A stretch of DNA of 18,895 bases from an uncultured Muribaculaceae bacterium. GTDB lineage: Bacteria; Bacteroidota; Bacteroidia; Bacteroidales; Muribaculaceae. The notes under the pieces were generated by a model that ran no database searches, was not told the origin of the DNA, and worked only from the letters and a program-made list of their open reading frames with translations. Positions 1 through 9,300 of this stretch are shown piece after piece (position 1 is the stretch's first letter; each line of letters starts with the position of its first letter). Location: contig CAJTKG010000043.1 of assembly GCA_910576935.1 (NCBI GenBank), forward strand, positions 1 through 18,895, in the 5' to 3' direction. The position numbers and the translations under genes were made by a program.

Positions 1-2298
1 CATAAGCCGCTCGGTCGAACCGTTGTTGCCCGACGGATAGGTATATGTGTTAATGATGCTGTCGCAGCCGTCGGAGACGGTGCGACGGGCTACAAGTTCG
101 GTCCCGGGGATATACTCGACCCGCTCGGTGCGTTCGATCGCGCCGTTGTCGGTATAGGTCGTTGTCGTCTTGCCGATATATTTTTCGGTCTGTAGCATAA
201 GGCCGTAGGAATGAAGCTTAAACCATGGGATATGGCTGTTTCGGTAAACCCTGCAATCGACTTTGAGATCAACCACCGGTTCTTCTCCGAAATCGGGGGA
301 ATATGTATCATCGATATATTGAAATTTCAGACGTCTGACGGCAATGCTCATCAGACAATTAGGATTGCCCGATGTGTTGTTATATCGTAGTGTTTCCTTT
401 TCGACGGGGGTATATCCGCCTGAATCCTTTTTATAGACTGTTTTGCTTGTCAGCTGCGGCCCTTTTGAAAAGGCCGTATGGATAGTCGTCGGCTCAGAGT
501 GCCCCCATTCGCGGTATACGACATTGTCAGGCAAAAGATTTTGGAAACGATATTCTGTCTTTCCTTCGTCGCATACTTCTGTGACACAGTCATACCATAT
601 ATCGGGCATGCCGATTTGACCGGTCATATAATCTGATGTGCTGTTTATGGTTATCTGTTGAGGAAATATCGTAACATAGCCATCCCCGAGGGATACATCC
701 CAGAAATCGAGGAATTGAGTTTTAGATATAAATGTCGAAAGAATTGGGGCGGCTGTACAGACAGCAAGGCCGTCGCCATTGTCGCCATAGATATATTGGT
801 GTATCTGAGGATTAGTGTCGTTTTCGCCGTTTTTTAATGTCACGGACTTCACGCGTAATCCGCCCCCTCGGTCTAACGTTGTTTCTTCTATGCAACGGCT
901 TGTGTAATAGTCTTCGCCTGTTACTTCGGGAAAACGGTGTATCTCATATTCCCATTCGGCTATTGCCCCGGTCGGGTATACGGCTTTTTTGAGCAGATTG
1001 CTCCTTATCAGCGACTCATTGACAGATCTGTCTACACCTGTTGTTTCAAAATCATATATTGCCTGATCATATTCATTGCCTTTTTTGAATTGGACTTTTG
1101 GCGAACGGCAGTCATCGGTGTTGCGACCGTTGTAAAAGCCCCACCAGTCGGCATTCGGGTGTGTCTCATGGCCATACTGATTGTATTCAAAACTATAGGT
1201 CTGACCGTTTATTTCTACCCGGGACAACAACATGCCTTCCTGCCGGTCTGATTTCACGTAATTGAAATCGGCATTGACGACGTCGTGGCTGTAAGGGACG
1301 AACACGTTTATCGACGAGAGCATATTGTCTCTGTCGTATACGAAATCGGCGCGTCCGCCGGGAAAGGTGATCGACGACAGATCGTGTGTGTAATCGAAAT
1401 GAGCGGGATTTATAAGCTCACCGTCGACAGATTCGGTCTCGTATTGGGTATTGGGGGCACTCTCTTTGTCAATAATAAAAGCGCGCGGGGCTACCCGCCA
1501 TAGTCCGCGGTCATCGTGATTGTTTCTTATCCAGGTGACGACAATAGTGTTGCCTGACGGCAGGATTATTTTTGACAGAAGAAATTCACTTACAAGAAAT
1601 GTGCCTGAGATACATTCACCGTCGATGTCAAAAACATACTTAACGCCGCGAGGGTCTGTTACGTGGATATATGTCAGTTGCGCATCGTTTTCAAACTTAT
1701 ATTCGTCGCAGTCGACACCTACAAATTTGCCTTTGTCAAAAGCCATAGTCAGGGTCTTGTCAGGAAGGTAGAAAGTAAATATATCGTGTTCGGTATCAAA
1801 GCGGTCCATATAAGGTTTGTCAGGACGACCGCCAATTACATCCCTGCCTCCCGCATCGATCATAGTTACGGATCTGAAGCATTTGTTGTAGAAGCCATTC
1901 TCATCATCCTGTTCTTCGGGGAAATCAATCGAAAACGGGAAAAAACCGTCGGGACGCCCCATTATGCGGCGGGTGACGCGCAGGGCGGGTGTGAGAGTCC
2001 AGCCGTAGCCTACGGGCTGCGGGTCGTCGTCGACCTTTATGCCGTTCGAGCGGTATTTTAAAGCGACAGGTATCGACACCCCCTCGGCCTCGATAGTGTA
2101 GACAGGTATCTCAAACTCGACCGCACCCGTCAGCAATCCCGGCGTCGGCATCATCACCCGCCGCAACTGCGCCGCCCGCGGACTCTCGGGCCAAACCTGA
2201 CGGTCGGGCCACGGTATGGCAGGAATGCTGCTGTCTTGCGGAGACGCAAGATTGGCGAAAAACAGACAGGAAACGACGGCAAAGAGCAGTTTCTCCAC
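1..2298 (-). CDS. RHS/YD-repeat-type secreted protein, N-terminal part (runs off left edge)
   Basis: One minus-strand frame is open without a stop from GTG 2298 to base 1 (766 codons, no stop reached). The product starts with a short charged end and a hydrophobic stretch (MEKLLFAVVSCLFFANLAS), a plausible Sec signal peptide. At about residues 52-95 it has the block typical of Bacteroidetes RHS-like proteins: PTPGLLTGAVEFEIPVYTIE, then IPVALKYRSNGIKVDDD and GYGWTLTPALRVTRRI. The middle is rich in Tyr, Asp and Asn, with beta-strand-like YD-type segments. The last visible part (TTTYTDNGAIERTERVEYI) looks like the first YD repeats. The RHS core and any C-terminal effector would lie left of the window. 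The in-frame stop at 2374-2376 and the promoter at 2328-2359 leave GTG 2298 as the sensible start. Surface or secreted location is inferred. Substrate and role are unknown. Confidence 0.8.
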   Translation of the reverse strand, partial: MEKLLFAVVSCLFFANLASPQDSSIPAIPWPDRQVWPESPRAAQLRRVMMPTPGLLTGAVEFEIPVYTIEAEGVSIPVALKYRSNGIKVDDDPQPVGYGWTLTPALRVTRRIMGRPDGFFPFSIDFPEEQDDENGFYNKCFRSVTMIDAGGRDVIGGRPDKPYMDRFDTEHDIFTFYLPDKTLTMAFDKGKFVGVDCDEYKFENDAQLTYIHVTDPRGVKYVFDIDGECISGTFLVSEFLLSKIILPSGNTIVVTWIRNNHDDRGLWRVAPRAFIIDKESAPNTQYETESVDGELINPAHFDYTHDLSSITFPGGRADFVYDRDNMLSSINVFVPYSHDVVNADFNYVKSDRQEGMLLSRVEINGQTYSFEYNQYGHETHPNADWWGFYNGRNTDDCRSPKVQFKKGNEYDQAIYDFETTGVDRSVNESLIRSNLLKKAVYPTGAIAEWEYEIHRFPEVTGEDYYTSRCIEETTLDRGGGLRVKSVTLKNGENDTNPQIHQYIYGDNGDGLAVCTAAPILSTFISKTQFLDFWDVSLGDGYVTIFPQQITINSTSDYMTGQIGMPDIWYDCVTEVCDEGKTEYRFQNLLPDNVVYREWGHSEPTTIHTAFSKGPQLTSKTVYKKDSGGYTPVEKETLRYNNTSGNPNCLMSIAVRRLKFQYIDDTYSPDFGEEPVVDLKVDCRVYRNSHIPWFKLHSYGLMLQTEKYIGKTTTTYTDNGAIERTERVEYIPGTELVARRTVSDGCDSIINTYTYPSGNNGSTERLM

Positions 2299-2327
2299 GG
2301 CAAGAAGGCATAATGCGGTTGTATCTG

Positions 2328-2359
2328 CAAATATAAACGCTTGGGCTTCAAATTGCAAA
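2328..2359 (-). promoter_or_regulatory. Bacteroidetes-type promoter of the RHS-like gene
   Basis: On the minus strand, TTTG (2359-2356) is followed after exactly 20 nt by TATATTTG (2335-2328). This matches the Bacteroidetes primary-sigma consensus TTTG-N19-21-TAnnTTTG. The transcript would begin near 2322, about 24 nt before the GTG at 2298. That position rules out the TTG at 2358 as a start because it lies inside the -33 box. Confidence 0.7.
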
Positions 2360-2414
2360 TTTTTTTCACAAATTTATATGTTTAAAATCGGTGAAAAATA
2401 TTCCTATGATTATT

Positions 2415-2446
2415 TTTGGCAGTTAACAAGCGATTGACTACATTTG
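2415..2446 (+). promoter_or_regulatory. Bacteroidetes-type promoter of serC-serA-fumarase
   Basis: TTTG (2415-2418), a 20-nt spacer and TACATTTG (2439-2446) fit the TTTG-N19-21-TAnnTTTG consensus. The predicted start near 2452 gives a leader of about 28 nt to the serC ATG. It points away from the equally good promoter at 2328-2359, with 55 bp between the two -33 boxes. Confidence 0.75.
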
Positions 2447-2479
2447 TGAGATAAAGAACACAACCAAAATTTTCACTAT

Positions 2480-3550
2480 ATGAAGAAACATAATTTTTAT
2501 GCCGGTCCCTCGATCTTGAGCGACTACACGATCAAGAATACGGCTGGAGCCATCATCGATTTTGCAGACACCGGTCTGTCGATACTCGAAGTGTCGCACC
2601 GCAGCAAGGAGTTTCAGGCTGTCATTGACGAAGCCACGGCCCTTGTCAAAGAGCTGCTTGAAGTGCCCGAAGGGTACAGTGTGCTATGGCTTGGCGGAGG
2701 CGCGTCAATGCAGTTCTGCATGTTGCCTTACAACCTCTTGAAAACAAAAGCTTCATATCTCGATACCGGCACATGGGCTTCAAACGCCATCAAGGAGGCT
2801 CGTCTCTTCGGTGAAGTCGATGTCGTGGCTTCGTCAAAAGAAGCCAACTATACGTTCATCCCTAAAGGTTATAGTGTCGATCCGGCTTCAGATTACTTCC
2901 ATTTCACTTCAAACAACACTATCTACGGCACAGAGATGCGCGTCGACCCCGAGGTCGGATGCCGTCTTGTCGCCGACATGAGTTCGGATATTTTCTCACG
3001 TCCGATCGATATAGCCAAATATGACGCCATATATGCCGGCGCACAGAAAAACCTTGCTCCTGCCGGCGTTACACTCGTTATCGTGCGCGATGAAGCTCTT
3101 GGTAAGGTCGAACGTCAGATACCTACAATGCTTGACTACCGTACGCATATCAAAAAAGGTTCGATGTTCAACACGCCGCCCGTGCTGCCTATCTATTCGG
3201 CTCTCCAGACGCTGCGCTACTATAAGATGCTTGGAGGTATCAAAGAACTCGAACGTCGCGACCTCGAGAAGGCCAAGGTGTTATACGATGCCATCGACGA
3301 AAGCCGCATGTTCAGCGGCACGGTGACAGACCCGGCCGACCGTTCGATAATGAATGTATGCTTTGTCATGGCTCCCGAATACAAGGAACTCGAGAAAGAT
3401 TTCATCGACTTCGCGTCAGGCCGCGGCATAGTCGGCATCAAGGGGCACCGCTCGGTAGGCGGCTTCCGTGCTTCGCTCTACAACGCCATGCCTCTCGAGA
3501 GTGTCAACGTCCTCGTCGAGGCCATGAAAGATTTCGAGGCCACAAGATAA
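2480..3550 (+). CDS. serC: Phosphoserine aminotransferase
   Basis: This PLP enzyme converts 3-phosphohydroxypyruvate and glutamate to O-phosphoserine and 2-oxoglutarate, the second step of serine synthesis; it probably also acts in pyridoxal-phosphate synthesis. The 356 residues match the usual length of about 360. Visible marks are the N-terminal NFYAGPS block (residues 5-11), the PLP phosphate-binding LGGGASMQF (71-79), the DTGTWASNA segment (95-103), the aspartate of VADMSSD (164-170) and the Schiff-base lysine K190 in AGAQKNLAPAG. The C-terminal GIKGHRSVGGFRASLYNAM block is complete. ATG 2480 sits about 28 nt downstream of the predicted transcription start. serA follows after 30 nt, so the two are very probably one transcript. 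Confidence 0.96.
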   Translation: MKKHNFYAGPSILSDYTIKNTAGAIIDFADTGLSILEVSHRSKEFQAVIDEATALVKELLEVPEGYSVLWLGGGASMQFCMLPYNLLKTKASYLDTGTWASNAIKEARLFGEVDVVASSKEANYTFIPKGYSVDPASDYFHFTSNNTIYGTEMRVDPEVGCRLVADMSSDIFSRPIDIAKYDAIYAGAQKNLAPAGVTLVIVRDEALGKVERQIPTMLDYRTHIKKGSMFNTPPVLPIYSALQTLRYYKMLGGIKELERRDLEKAKVLYDAIDESRMFSGTVTDPADRSIMNVCFVMAPEYKELEKDFIDFASGRGIVGIKGHRSVGGFRASLYNAMPLESVNVLVEAMKDFEATR

Positions 3551-3580
3551 AGGGATTTGTAACAAAGAAATCATTGTGAT

Positions 3581-4501
3581 ATGAAAAAGATACTTGTCGC
3601 CACCGAGAAACCCTTTGCCGCAGTCGCTGTCGAAGGTATACGCGAAGAAATCGAGAGCGCGGGCTATCGGCTCGTACTGCTTGAAAAATATGGTTCGCGC
3701 GACGAACTTCTCGCTGCTGTCGCTGACGCCGAAGGGCTTATCGTGCGCAGCGACATCATCGACCGCGAAGTTATCGATGCCGCTCCCGAACTGAAAATAA
3801 TCGTCCGCGCCGGTGCCGGATATGACAATATTGATCTCGAGGCTGCGAAACAGCGCGGCATTGTCGTCGAGAACACTCCGGGACAGAATTCAAATGCTGT
3901 CGCCGAGCTCGCTTTCGGCATGATGGTTATGGCCATACGCAACATGTATAACGGCACCTCGGGCAGCGAGCTTAAAGGCAAACGCCTCGGCATACAGGCC
4001 TTCGGTCAGGTCGGCCGCAACATAGCCCGCATAGCCAAAGGTTTCGGCATGGAAGTCTCGGCCGTCGATCCCTATTGTCCGGCGTCTGTGATGGAAGAAG
4101 CCGGTGTCAGACCCTGTTCCACTGTCGTCGACCTTTATCGTGACAATAATTTTGTGTCAATCAATATTCCGGCTACGCCCGAGACTGTCAAATCGATAGG
4201 TTATGACCTGCTGACATCGATGCCACGTAACGCTGTTGTCGTCAACACCGCGCGTAAAGAAGTCATCGACGAAGACGGTCTCGCTCGCGCATTGGCCGAT
4301 CGCGGCGACATCAAATATATTGCCGATGTCAAGCCCGGCAACGCCGACGAGCTTGTTGCACGTTTTGCCGACCGCGTCTTTTTCACCCCTAAAAAAATGG
4401 GTGCCCAGACGGCCGAGGCCAACATCAACGCCGGCATCGCCGCCGCCCGTCAGACAGTGGCTTATCTGCGCGACGGCATCGACCGATTCCGTGTAAACTG
4501 A
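3581..4501 (+). CDS. serA: D-3-phosphoglycerate dehydrogenase, short form
   Basis: It oxidises 3-phosphoglycerate to 3-phosphohydroxypyruvate with NAD, the first committed step of serine synthesis and the reaction that supplies SerC. At 306 residues it has only the substrate and nucleotide-binding domains; the ACT and ASB regulatory domains of long PGDHs are absent, so classical serine feedback through ACT is not expected. Visible marks are VRAGAGYDNID (75-85), the nucleotide-binding turn LGIQAFGQVGRN (136-147) with Ala in place of the first glycine of GxGxxG, D163 for ribose binding, and the catalytic arginine R225 in NTAR. The usual active-site histidine is replaced: the segment reads FTPKKMGAQT (268-277) instead of a TPHxG-type sequence. 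That fits the lysine (IIIK-like) class of short PGDHs. serC lies 30 nt upstream and fumarase 43 nt downstream. Confidence 0.92.
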   Translation: MKKILVATEKPFAAVAVEGIREEIESAGYRLVLLEKYGSRDELLAAVADAEGLIVRSDIIDREVIDAAPELKIIVRAGAGYDNIDLEAAKQRGIVVENTPGQNSNAVAELAFGMMVMAIRNMYNGTSGSELKGKRLGIQAFGQVGRNIARIAKGFGMEVSAVDPYCPASVMEEAGVRPCSTVVDLYRDNNFVSINIPATPETVKSIGYDLLTSMPRNAVVVNTARKEVIDEDGLARALADRGDIKYIADVKPGNADELVARFADRVFFTPKKMGAQTAEANINAGIAAARQTVAYLRDGIDRFRVN

Positions 4502-4544
4502 CATGTAAGAAAAAAACCAACATAATATAAAAATCAAATACCTT

Positions 4545-6194
4545 ATGGCTACAAAACCATTCAAATATCAGCCGATGTTTCCCCTCGGCCCGGATACTAC
4601 AGAATATTATCATCTCACATCAGATTACGTTAAAGTCGAAAACTGGGGCGGACACGAATTTCTCGTAATCGACCCCGAGGCGCTGACCGTGCTTGCCCGT
4701 CAGGCCACACACGACAACGCCTTCATGCTCCGTCGCGAGCACAACGCCATGGTCGCCAAGATATTGAGCGATCCCGAGGCTTCTGAAAACGATAAGTTCG
4801 TGGCTCTGACGATGCTGCGCAACGCCGAGGTCGCCGCCAAAGGACAGCTGCCGTTCTGTCAGGATACCGGCACGGCCATCGTGCACGGCGAAAAAGGCCA
4901 GCGCGTCTACACCGGTTGCGATGACGAAGAGCGCATCTCGGAAGGAGTCTATAAGACATACACCACCGACAACCTGCGTTACAGCCAGAATGCTCCTCTC
5001 AACATGTACGACGAGGTCAATACCGGCTGCAACCTTCCCGCCCAGATCGACATCCACGCCACTGAGGGTGACGAGTATCACTTCCTCTTTGTCGCAAAAG
5101 GCGGTGGTTCGGCCAACAAGACATACCTTTATCAGGAGACCAAGGCCTTGATCAACCCCAAGACCTTGCTGCCTTTCCTTGTCGAGAAGATGAAATCGCT
5201 CGGCACAGCGGCTTGCCCTCCTTACCATATCGCATTTGTCATAGGCGGTACATCGGCCGAGATGAATCTCGCCACAGTAAAGAAAGCATCAGTCAAATAT
5301 TACGACTCGCTGCCCGACCACGGTAACGAGCTCGGTCATGCTTTCCGTGATAAGGAACTTGAACGTCAGCTTAAGATCGAAGCCGAGAATCTCGGCCTCG
5401 GCGCACAGTTCGGCGGTAAATATTTTGCCCATGACATCCGCGTCATCCGACTGCCTCGCCATGGTGCCTCATGCCCCGTCGGCCTCGGTGTCAGCTGTTC
5501 GGCCGACCGCAATGTCAAAGCCAAAATCAATCGCGAAGGTCTCTGGATCGAGATACTCGACAGCAATCCCGGCGAACTCATTCCCGAAGAATACCGTCGC
5601 CAAGGCGAGGGTGAGGTTGTCAAGATCGACCTCAACCGCCCGATGCCCGAGATCCTCGCCGAGCTAACCAAATATCCCGTCTCGACACGTTTATCTCTCA
5701 ACGGCACAATCATCGTCGGCCGTGATATCGCCCACGCCAAGATAAAAGAACGTCTCGACCGCGGCGAAGAGATGCCTCAGTATCTAAAAGATCATCCCAT
5801 CTACTATGCCGGACCTGCCAAGACTCCGGCAGGCATGCCCTCGGGCTCGTTCGGTCCGACAACGGCAGGCCGTATGGACAGCTATGTCGACCAGTTCCAG
5901 GCCGCCGGCGGCTCTATGGTGATGATAGCCAAGGGTAACCGCTCAAAGCAGGTCACCGATGCCTGCCACAGGCATGGTGGCTTCTACCTCGGCTCTATAG
6001 GTGGTCCGGCTGCTGTCCTGGCTCAGAATTCTATAAAGAGCGTCGAGCTTCTCGAATATCCCGAGCTCGGCATGGAAGCTATCTGGAAGATCGAGGTCGA
6101 AGATTTCCCCGCATTCATTCTCGTAGATGACAAAGGCAATGACTTCTTCACCGAGATTTCTGAGAAATGCAAGTCTTGCGGCCTGAATAAATAA
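4545..6194 (+). CDS. fumA: Class I (iron-sulfur) fumarate hydratase
   Basis: This oxygen-sensitive [4Fe-4S] hydratase interconverts fumarate and malate. In anaerobic Bacteroidales it works in the reductive branch that leads from oxaloacetate to succinate. The 549 residues are the normal length of the fused single-chain form (alpha plus beta parts). Three cysteines fall where cluster ligands are expected and match E. coli FumA numbering: C105 in PFCQDTGTA, C224 in AACPPYH and C318 in GVSCSADR. Other family blocks are NTGCNLPAQIDI (159-170), VIGGTSAEMNLATVK (232-246) and, near the end, FGPTTAGRMDSYVDQF. The FumA/FumB distinction cannot be made, so the symbol stands for class I in general. The gene lies 43 nt after serA with no terminator between, suggesting an unusual serC-serA-fumarase transcript, and it ends at the terminator at 6215. 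Confidence 0.94.
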   Translation: MATKPFKYQPMFPLGPDTTEYYHLTSDYVKVENWGGHEFLVIDPEALTVLARQATHDNAFMLRREHNAMVAKILSDPEASENDKFVALTMLRNAEVAAKGQLPFCQDTGTAIVHGEKGQRVYTGCDDEERISEGVYKTYTTDNLRYSQNAPLNMYDEVNTGCNLPAQIDIHATEGDEYHFLFVAKGGGSANKTYLYQETKALINPKTLLPFLVEKMKSLGTAACPPYHIAFVIGGTSAEMNLATVKKASVKYYDSLPDHGNELGHAFRDKELERQLKIEAENLGLGAQFGGKYFAHDIRVIRLPRHGASCPVGLGVSCSADRNVKAKINREGLWIEILDSNPGELIPEEYRRQGEGEVVKIDLNRPMPEILAELTKYPVSTRLSLNGTIIVGRDIAHAKIKERLDRGEEMPQYLKDHPIYYAGPAKTPAGMPSGSFGPTTAGRMDSYVDQFQAAGGSMVMIAKGNRSKQVTDACHRHGGFYLGSIGGPAAVLAQNSIKSVELLEYPELGMEAIWKIEVEDFPAFILVDDKGNDFFTEISEKCKSCGLNK

Positions 6195-6214
6195 GACGCC
6201 CAATCATAACCTCT

Positions 6215-6255
6215 AATCTCCGGCGGGATGTCGCACACCCCGTCGGAGATTTTTT
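6215..6255 (+). terminator. Rho-independent terminator after fumarase
   Basis: ATCTCCGGCGGG (6216-6227) pairs with CCCGTCGGAGAT (6239-6250) as a 12-bp stem with one G-T wobble and an 11-nt loop, followed by five T (6251-6255). It lies 21 nt after the fumarase stop and closes the serC-serA-fumarase unit. Confidence 0.88.
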
Positions 6256-6316
6256 ATAGAAGCTAAACTTTTGTATTGTCATAGCGTCTAAAATAGAAAC
6301 TCAACTATATTTATAT

Positions 6317-9300
6317 ATGAGAAAAACGATTTCAATTATTCTATTCATTGTTATGGCCGTGACACGATTGTCAGCAGCAGAGCCTGATTTTGCATATCCT
6401 CGTACGGTTATTGCCGACAGCGAGAAACGTCTGGCATCGCTCGAGGGCGTCACGGGACTTAAAGCCGACATAGATCGTGCCGAGTGTCTGCTTGATATGG
6501 TTTATGCCCGTGGTCTTGTCGACAGGCAAAACTATTTCAAAGCGCCCGCACTTGTCGACAGTGTCGCTCATCAGATCACATCGCCTGCCGTAAAGGCGCT
6601 TGTCGATCTTATAAGTGCTGACATTTATTCCGGCATCTATAATCATGACGCCTATCGTTACAATCAAGTCAATACACCCGACCAACCTCTACCGGCCGAT
6701 ATATCGGAGTGGAACGGTCGTCAGTTTCGCGTCGTCATCGACAGTCTTGTCATCGAAGCCGCTGCTCTTGACAGCGTTGCCGGACGTCAGCCGCTCGCAG
6801 ATTTCTCAGCCATCGTAACCGCTGACGCCGCCGCCCGCTATATCTACCCGACTGTCTACGACTTTATCGCCCTAAAGGCATCCGAGCTGACAAGCAACGA
6901 CAACGCCACAGTCTCTATGCGCCGCGCTCTTGCCCGCAGTTCCCATCGCTCGGCCCCATGGTTCAACTGGCAGGTGAAGTTACTGCAGAACAATAATGAT
7001 AGATTAAACGGGATAAAAAAACTCTATTTTGACAATAAAGATTGCGAAGCCTCGGGAATAGCATTAATGGCCCTTACCAATTATGTCGACAGCTACGAGA
7101 AATCTTTCGACCCTGTTTATAAGGCTCTGAAAGATTACATTGCGGCTTATCCGCAATTTATGTTCATCAATAATCTGAAAAACAATCTCAACACAATAGG
7201 AGCAAAGGCTATTTCCATCCAAGGCAATAAATTTGTTTGTCCCGGCAAACCCTTTGATCTCGGGTTGCACTATTCGTTTGTTCCTCGCGTGGGTTATATA
7301 GTATATAAAATCCCGTCGGGAGATACGCTCGGCAATATCAAAGACCTGTCTATTTTTAAGATTGACAGCTTTTTTATTGATGCCGATGCTTCTGCGGGCG
7401 ATTGCGACACGACATTGTCAGTCACGCTGTCTAAGCCCGGAACTTATTATATAGCACCGGCTTTTGCCGAGAACAACAATGGAAAAGAACGAAACGGCAT
7501 CGAAGTAAATGCCGTACCCTTTATACCGTTTCTCGTTAAAGGCAATAAATCCGAGATGTGTTTTATGAGCCTTGATGACGGGCATCCCGTGGCCGATGTC
7601 GAGGTTTTTGCCAAACAGAAAAGAAAAATCGTCAGGCTGGGCAAAAGCTCTCCCGCCGGACGGTTTGTGGTAGACGGCGGTAAGATATCAATTAAAGATT
7701 GGAATCCGTTGATTTACAAGAAAGATGGCGTGACATACGACTGCTTTGACAGACCTCGTGCAATGCAATTGCCCGAAGACCTGATATATGCCGACGTCAC
7801 AACCAAAACTTACGCCCGGATATTTACAGACAGGGCGCTTTATCATCCCGGAGATTCTGTCGGTTGGGCGATAATGGTCTATGACAGTTGGACTTCAAAA
7901 GAGAGATGCGAAGTCAAAGAAAACTATCAGACTGTAGTTTCGCTGTTTGACGTTAACAGTCAGTTGGTCGACACTGTTTCTGTGACGACAGACAATTACG
8001 GCCGTGCTTCAGGCCGTTTCAAGATACCTGAAGGCCGGCTGACAGGTAATTATTATCTTAATGTAGAGAAAAAAAGTAATAAAGATAAGTCAGAGGTCTG
8101 GATAGGTACGAGATACATAACTGTCAGCGATTTTAAACTCAAGACATTTAAAGTCACTGTCGATTCGGTCAAACGCGACAGTCCGGCACAAGGCGAAGTG
8201 ACTATCAAGGGTAGGGCGGTCACTTACGCTGGTATGCCTGTAGCTTCGGCAGAAGTGCATGCCGTGATTGATGCCGGTGAGTTTTATTGGCGTTGGTTTG
8301 ACGCAAATGAATATGTTGGCGAAGTTGATACAATAACAGATGCGCGTGGCTATTTTGAGCTGATTGTTCCAAAAGCGATGTTGGAAAAACAAGCCGATAA
8401 ATTCTTTTCGAGCAAAATTTCGGTTACCGCATCAGATGGCGAGAGTGTCAGTGCCCGTAAAAATTTTACCATCGGTAAGCCCTATGTGATATTTTGTAGC
8501 GATGATCAGAAAATCAATACCGATATGATTGCAACCGTTGCGGTCAATGTCAGTGATGCTGACAGTCGGGAGGTCGCGATTCCGCTGCGTTGGTCTGTCA
8601 GACCCGATAAAAAAGGCGCTCCTGTCGAGGCATCAGGCGAATTTTCATCAGATAAAGGGCTGTCGGCTGACTTGAGCAGACTTGCCTCGGGTGATTATGA
8701 ACTGTCTATATGGCCCGTTGATACGGCTTTGGCTGATACGGTCACAGTTGATTTAGCCCTATATAGTATTGCGCGCAATACTATGCCCGTGACAAAAGAC
8801 GCATTCTTTGTGCCCGGCAACAGGAATATGGAAGCCGACTCAGACGGTTCGTTCACAATAACTGTCGGAACGGCCTCACCGGCTACTACCTATCTTTACT
8901 CGGCCTTCAATGATGGAAGCGATAATAATGTCATTGATCTTAAAAAGGTCGGTTATGGCTTCAATAAATGTTCGTTTAAACTTGCCGACGGCTGTGACAA
9001 AGGCAGTGTGATACTTTACACTGTACGTGACGGTGAAGTATATGTTGAGTCATATAATATCCGGCGCGTTGCGCCTCCGGCTCCGGCTGTGACCGTTTCG
9101 TCTTTCCGCGACAGACTCGTGCCGGGCAATGAAGAACGCTGGACGTTGAATTTCAAGGACAAAGGCCGTCCGTCGCAGGGCGCTTTCGTGGCTACGATGT
9201 ATAATTCGGCTCTCGACGCCCTGACACTTTTTGAATGGGGGGGCATTAGGCGATATACCGACTCGCCCGATATAAGATATGTATACCCGCATAACTATCT

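Noticed and set aside
937..2061. Several plus-strand open frames of 70-130 codons
   Set aside because: They are antisense shadows of the continuous minus-strand RHS-like frame and have no family-like sequence or promoters.
2111..2311. Minus-strand ATG frame of 66 codons starting at 2311
   Set aside because: It overlaps the RHS-like gene in another frame and ends after 200 nt. The signal peptide and conserved block are in the GTG 2298 frame.
4620..5228. 202-codon minus-strand frame
   Set aside because: It lies fully inside the fumarase gene, whose cluster ligands and family blocks are clear; the antisense frame is by-product of GC-rich codons.
6306..6313. TATATTTA resembling a -7 box just before the macroglobulin ATG
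   Set aside because: It would place the transcription start inside the coding sequence and has no TTTG at -33 spacing.
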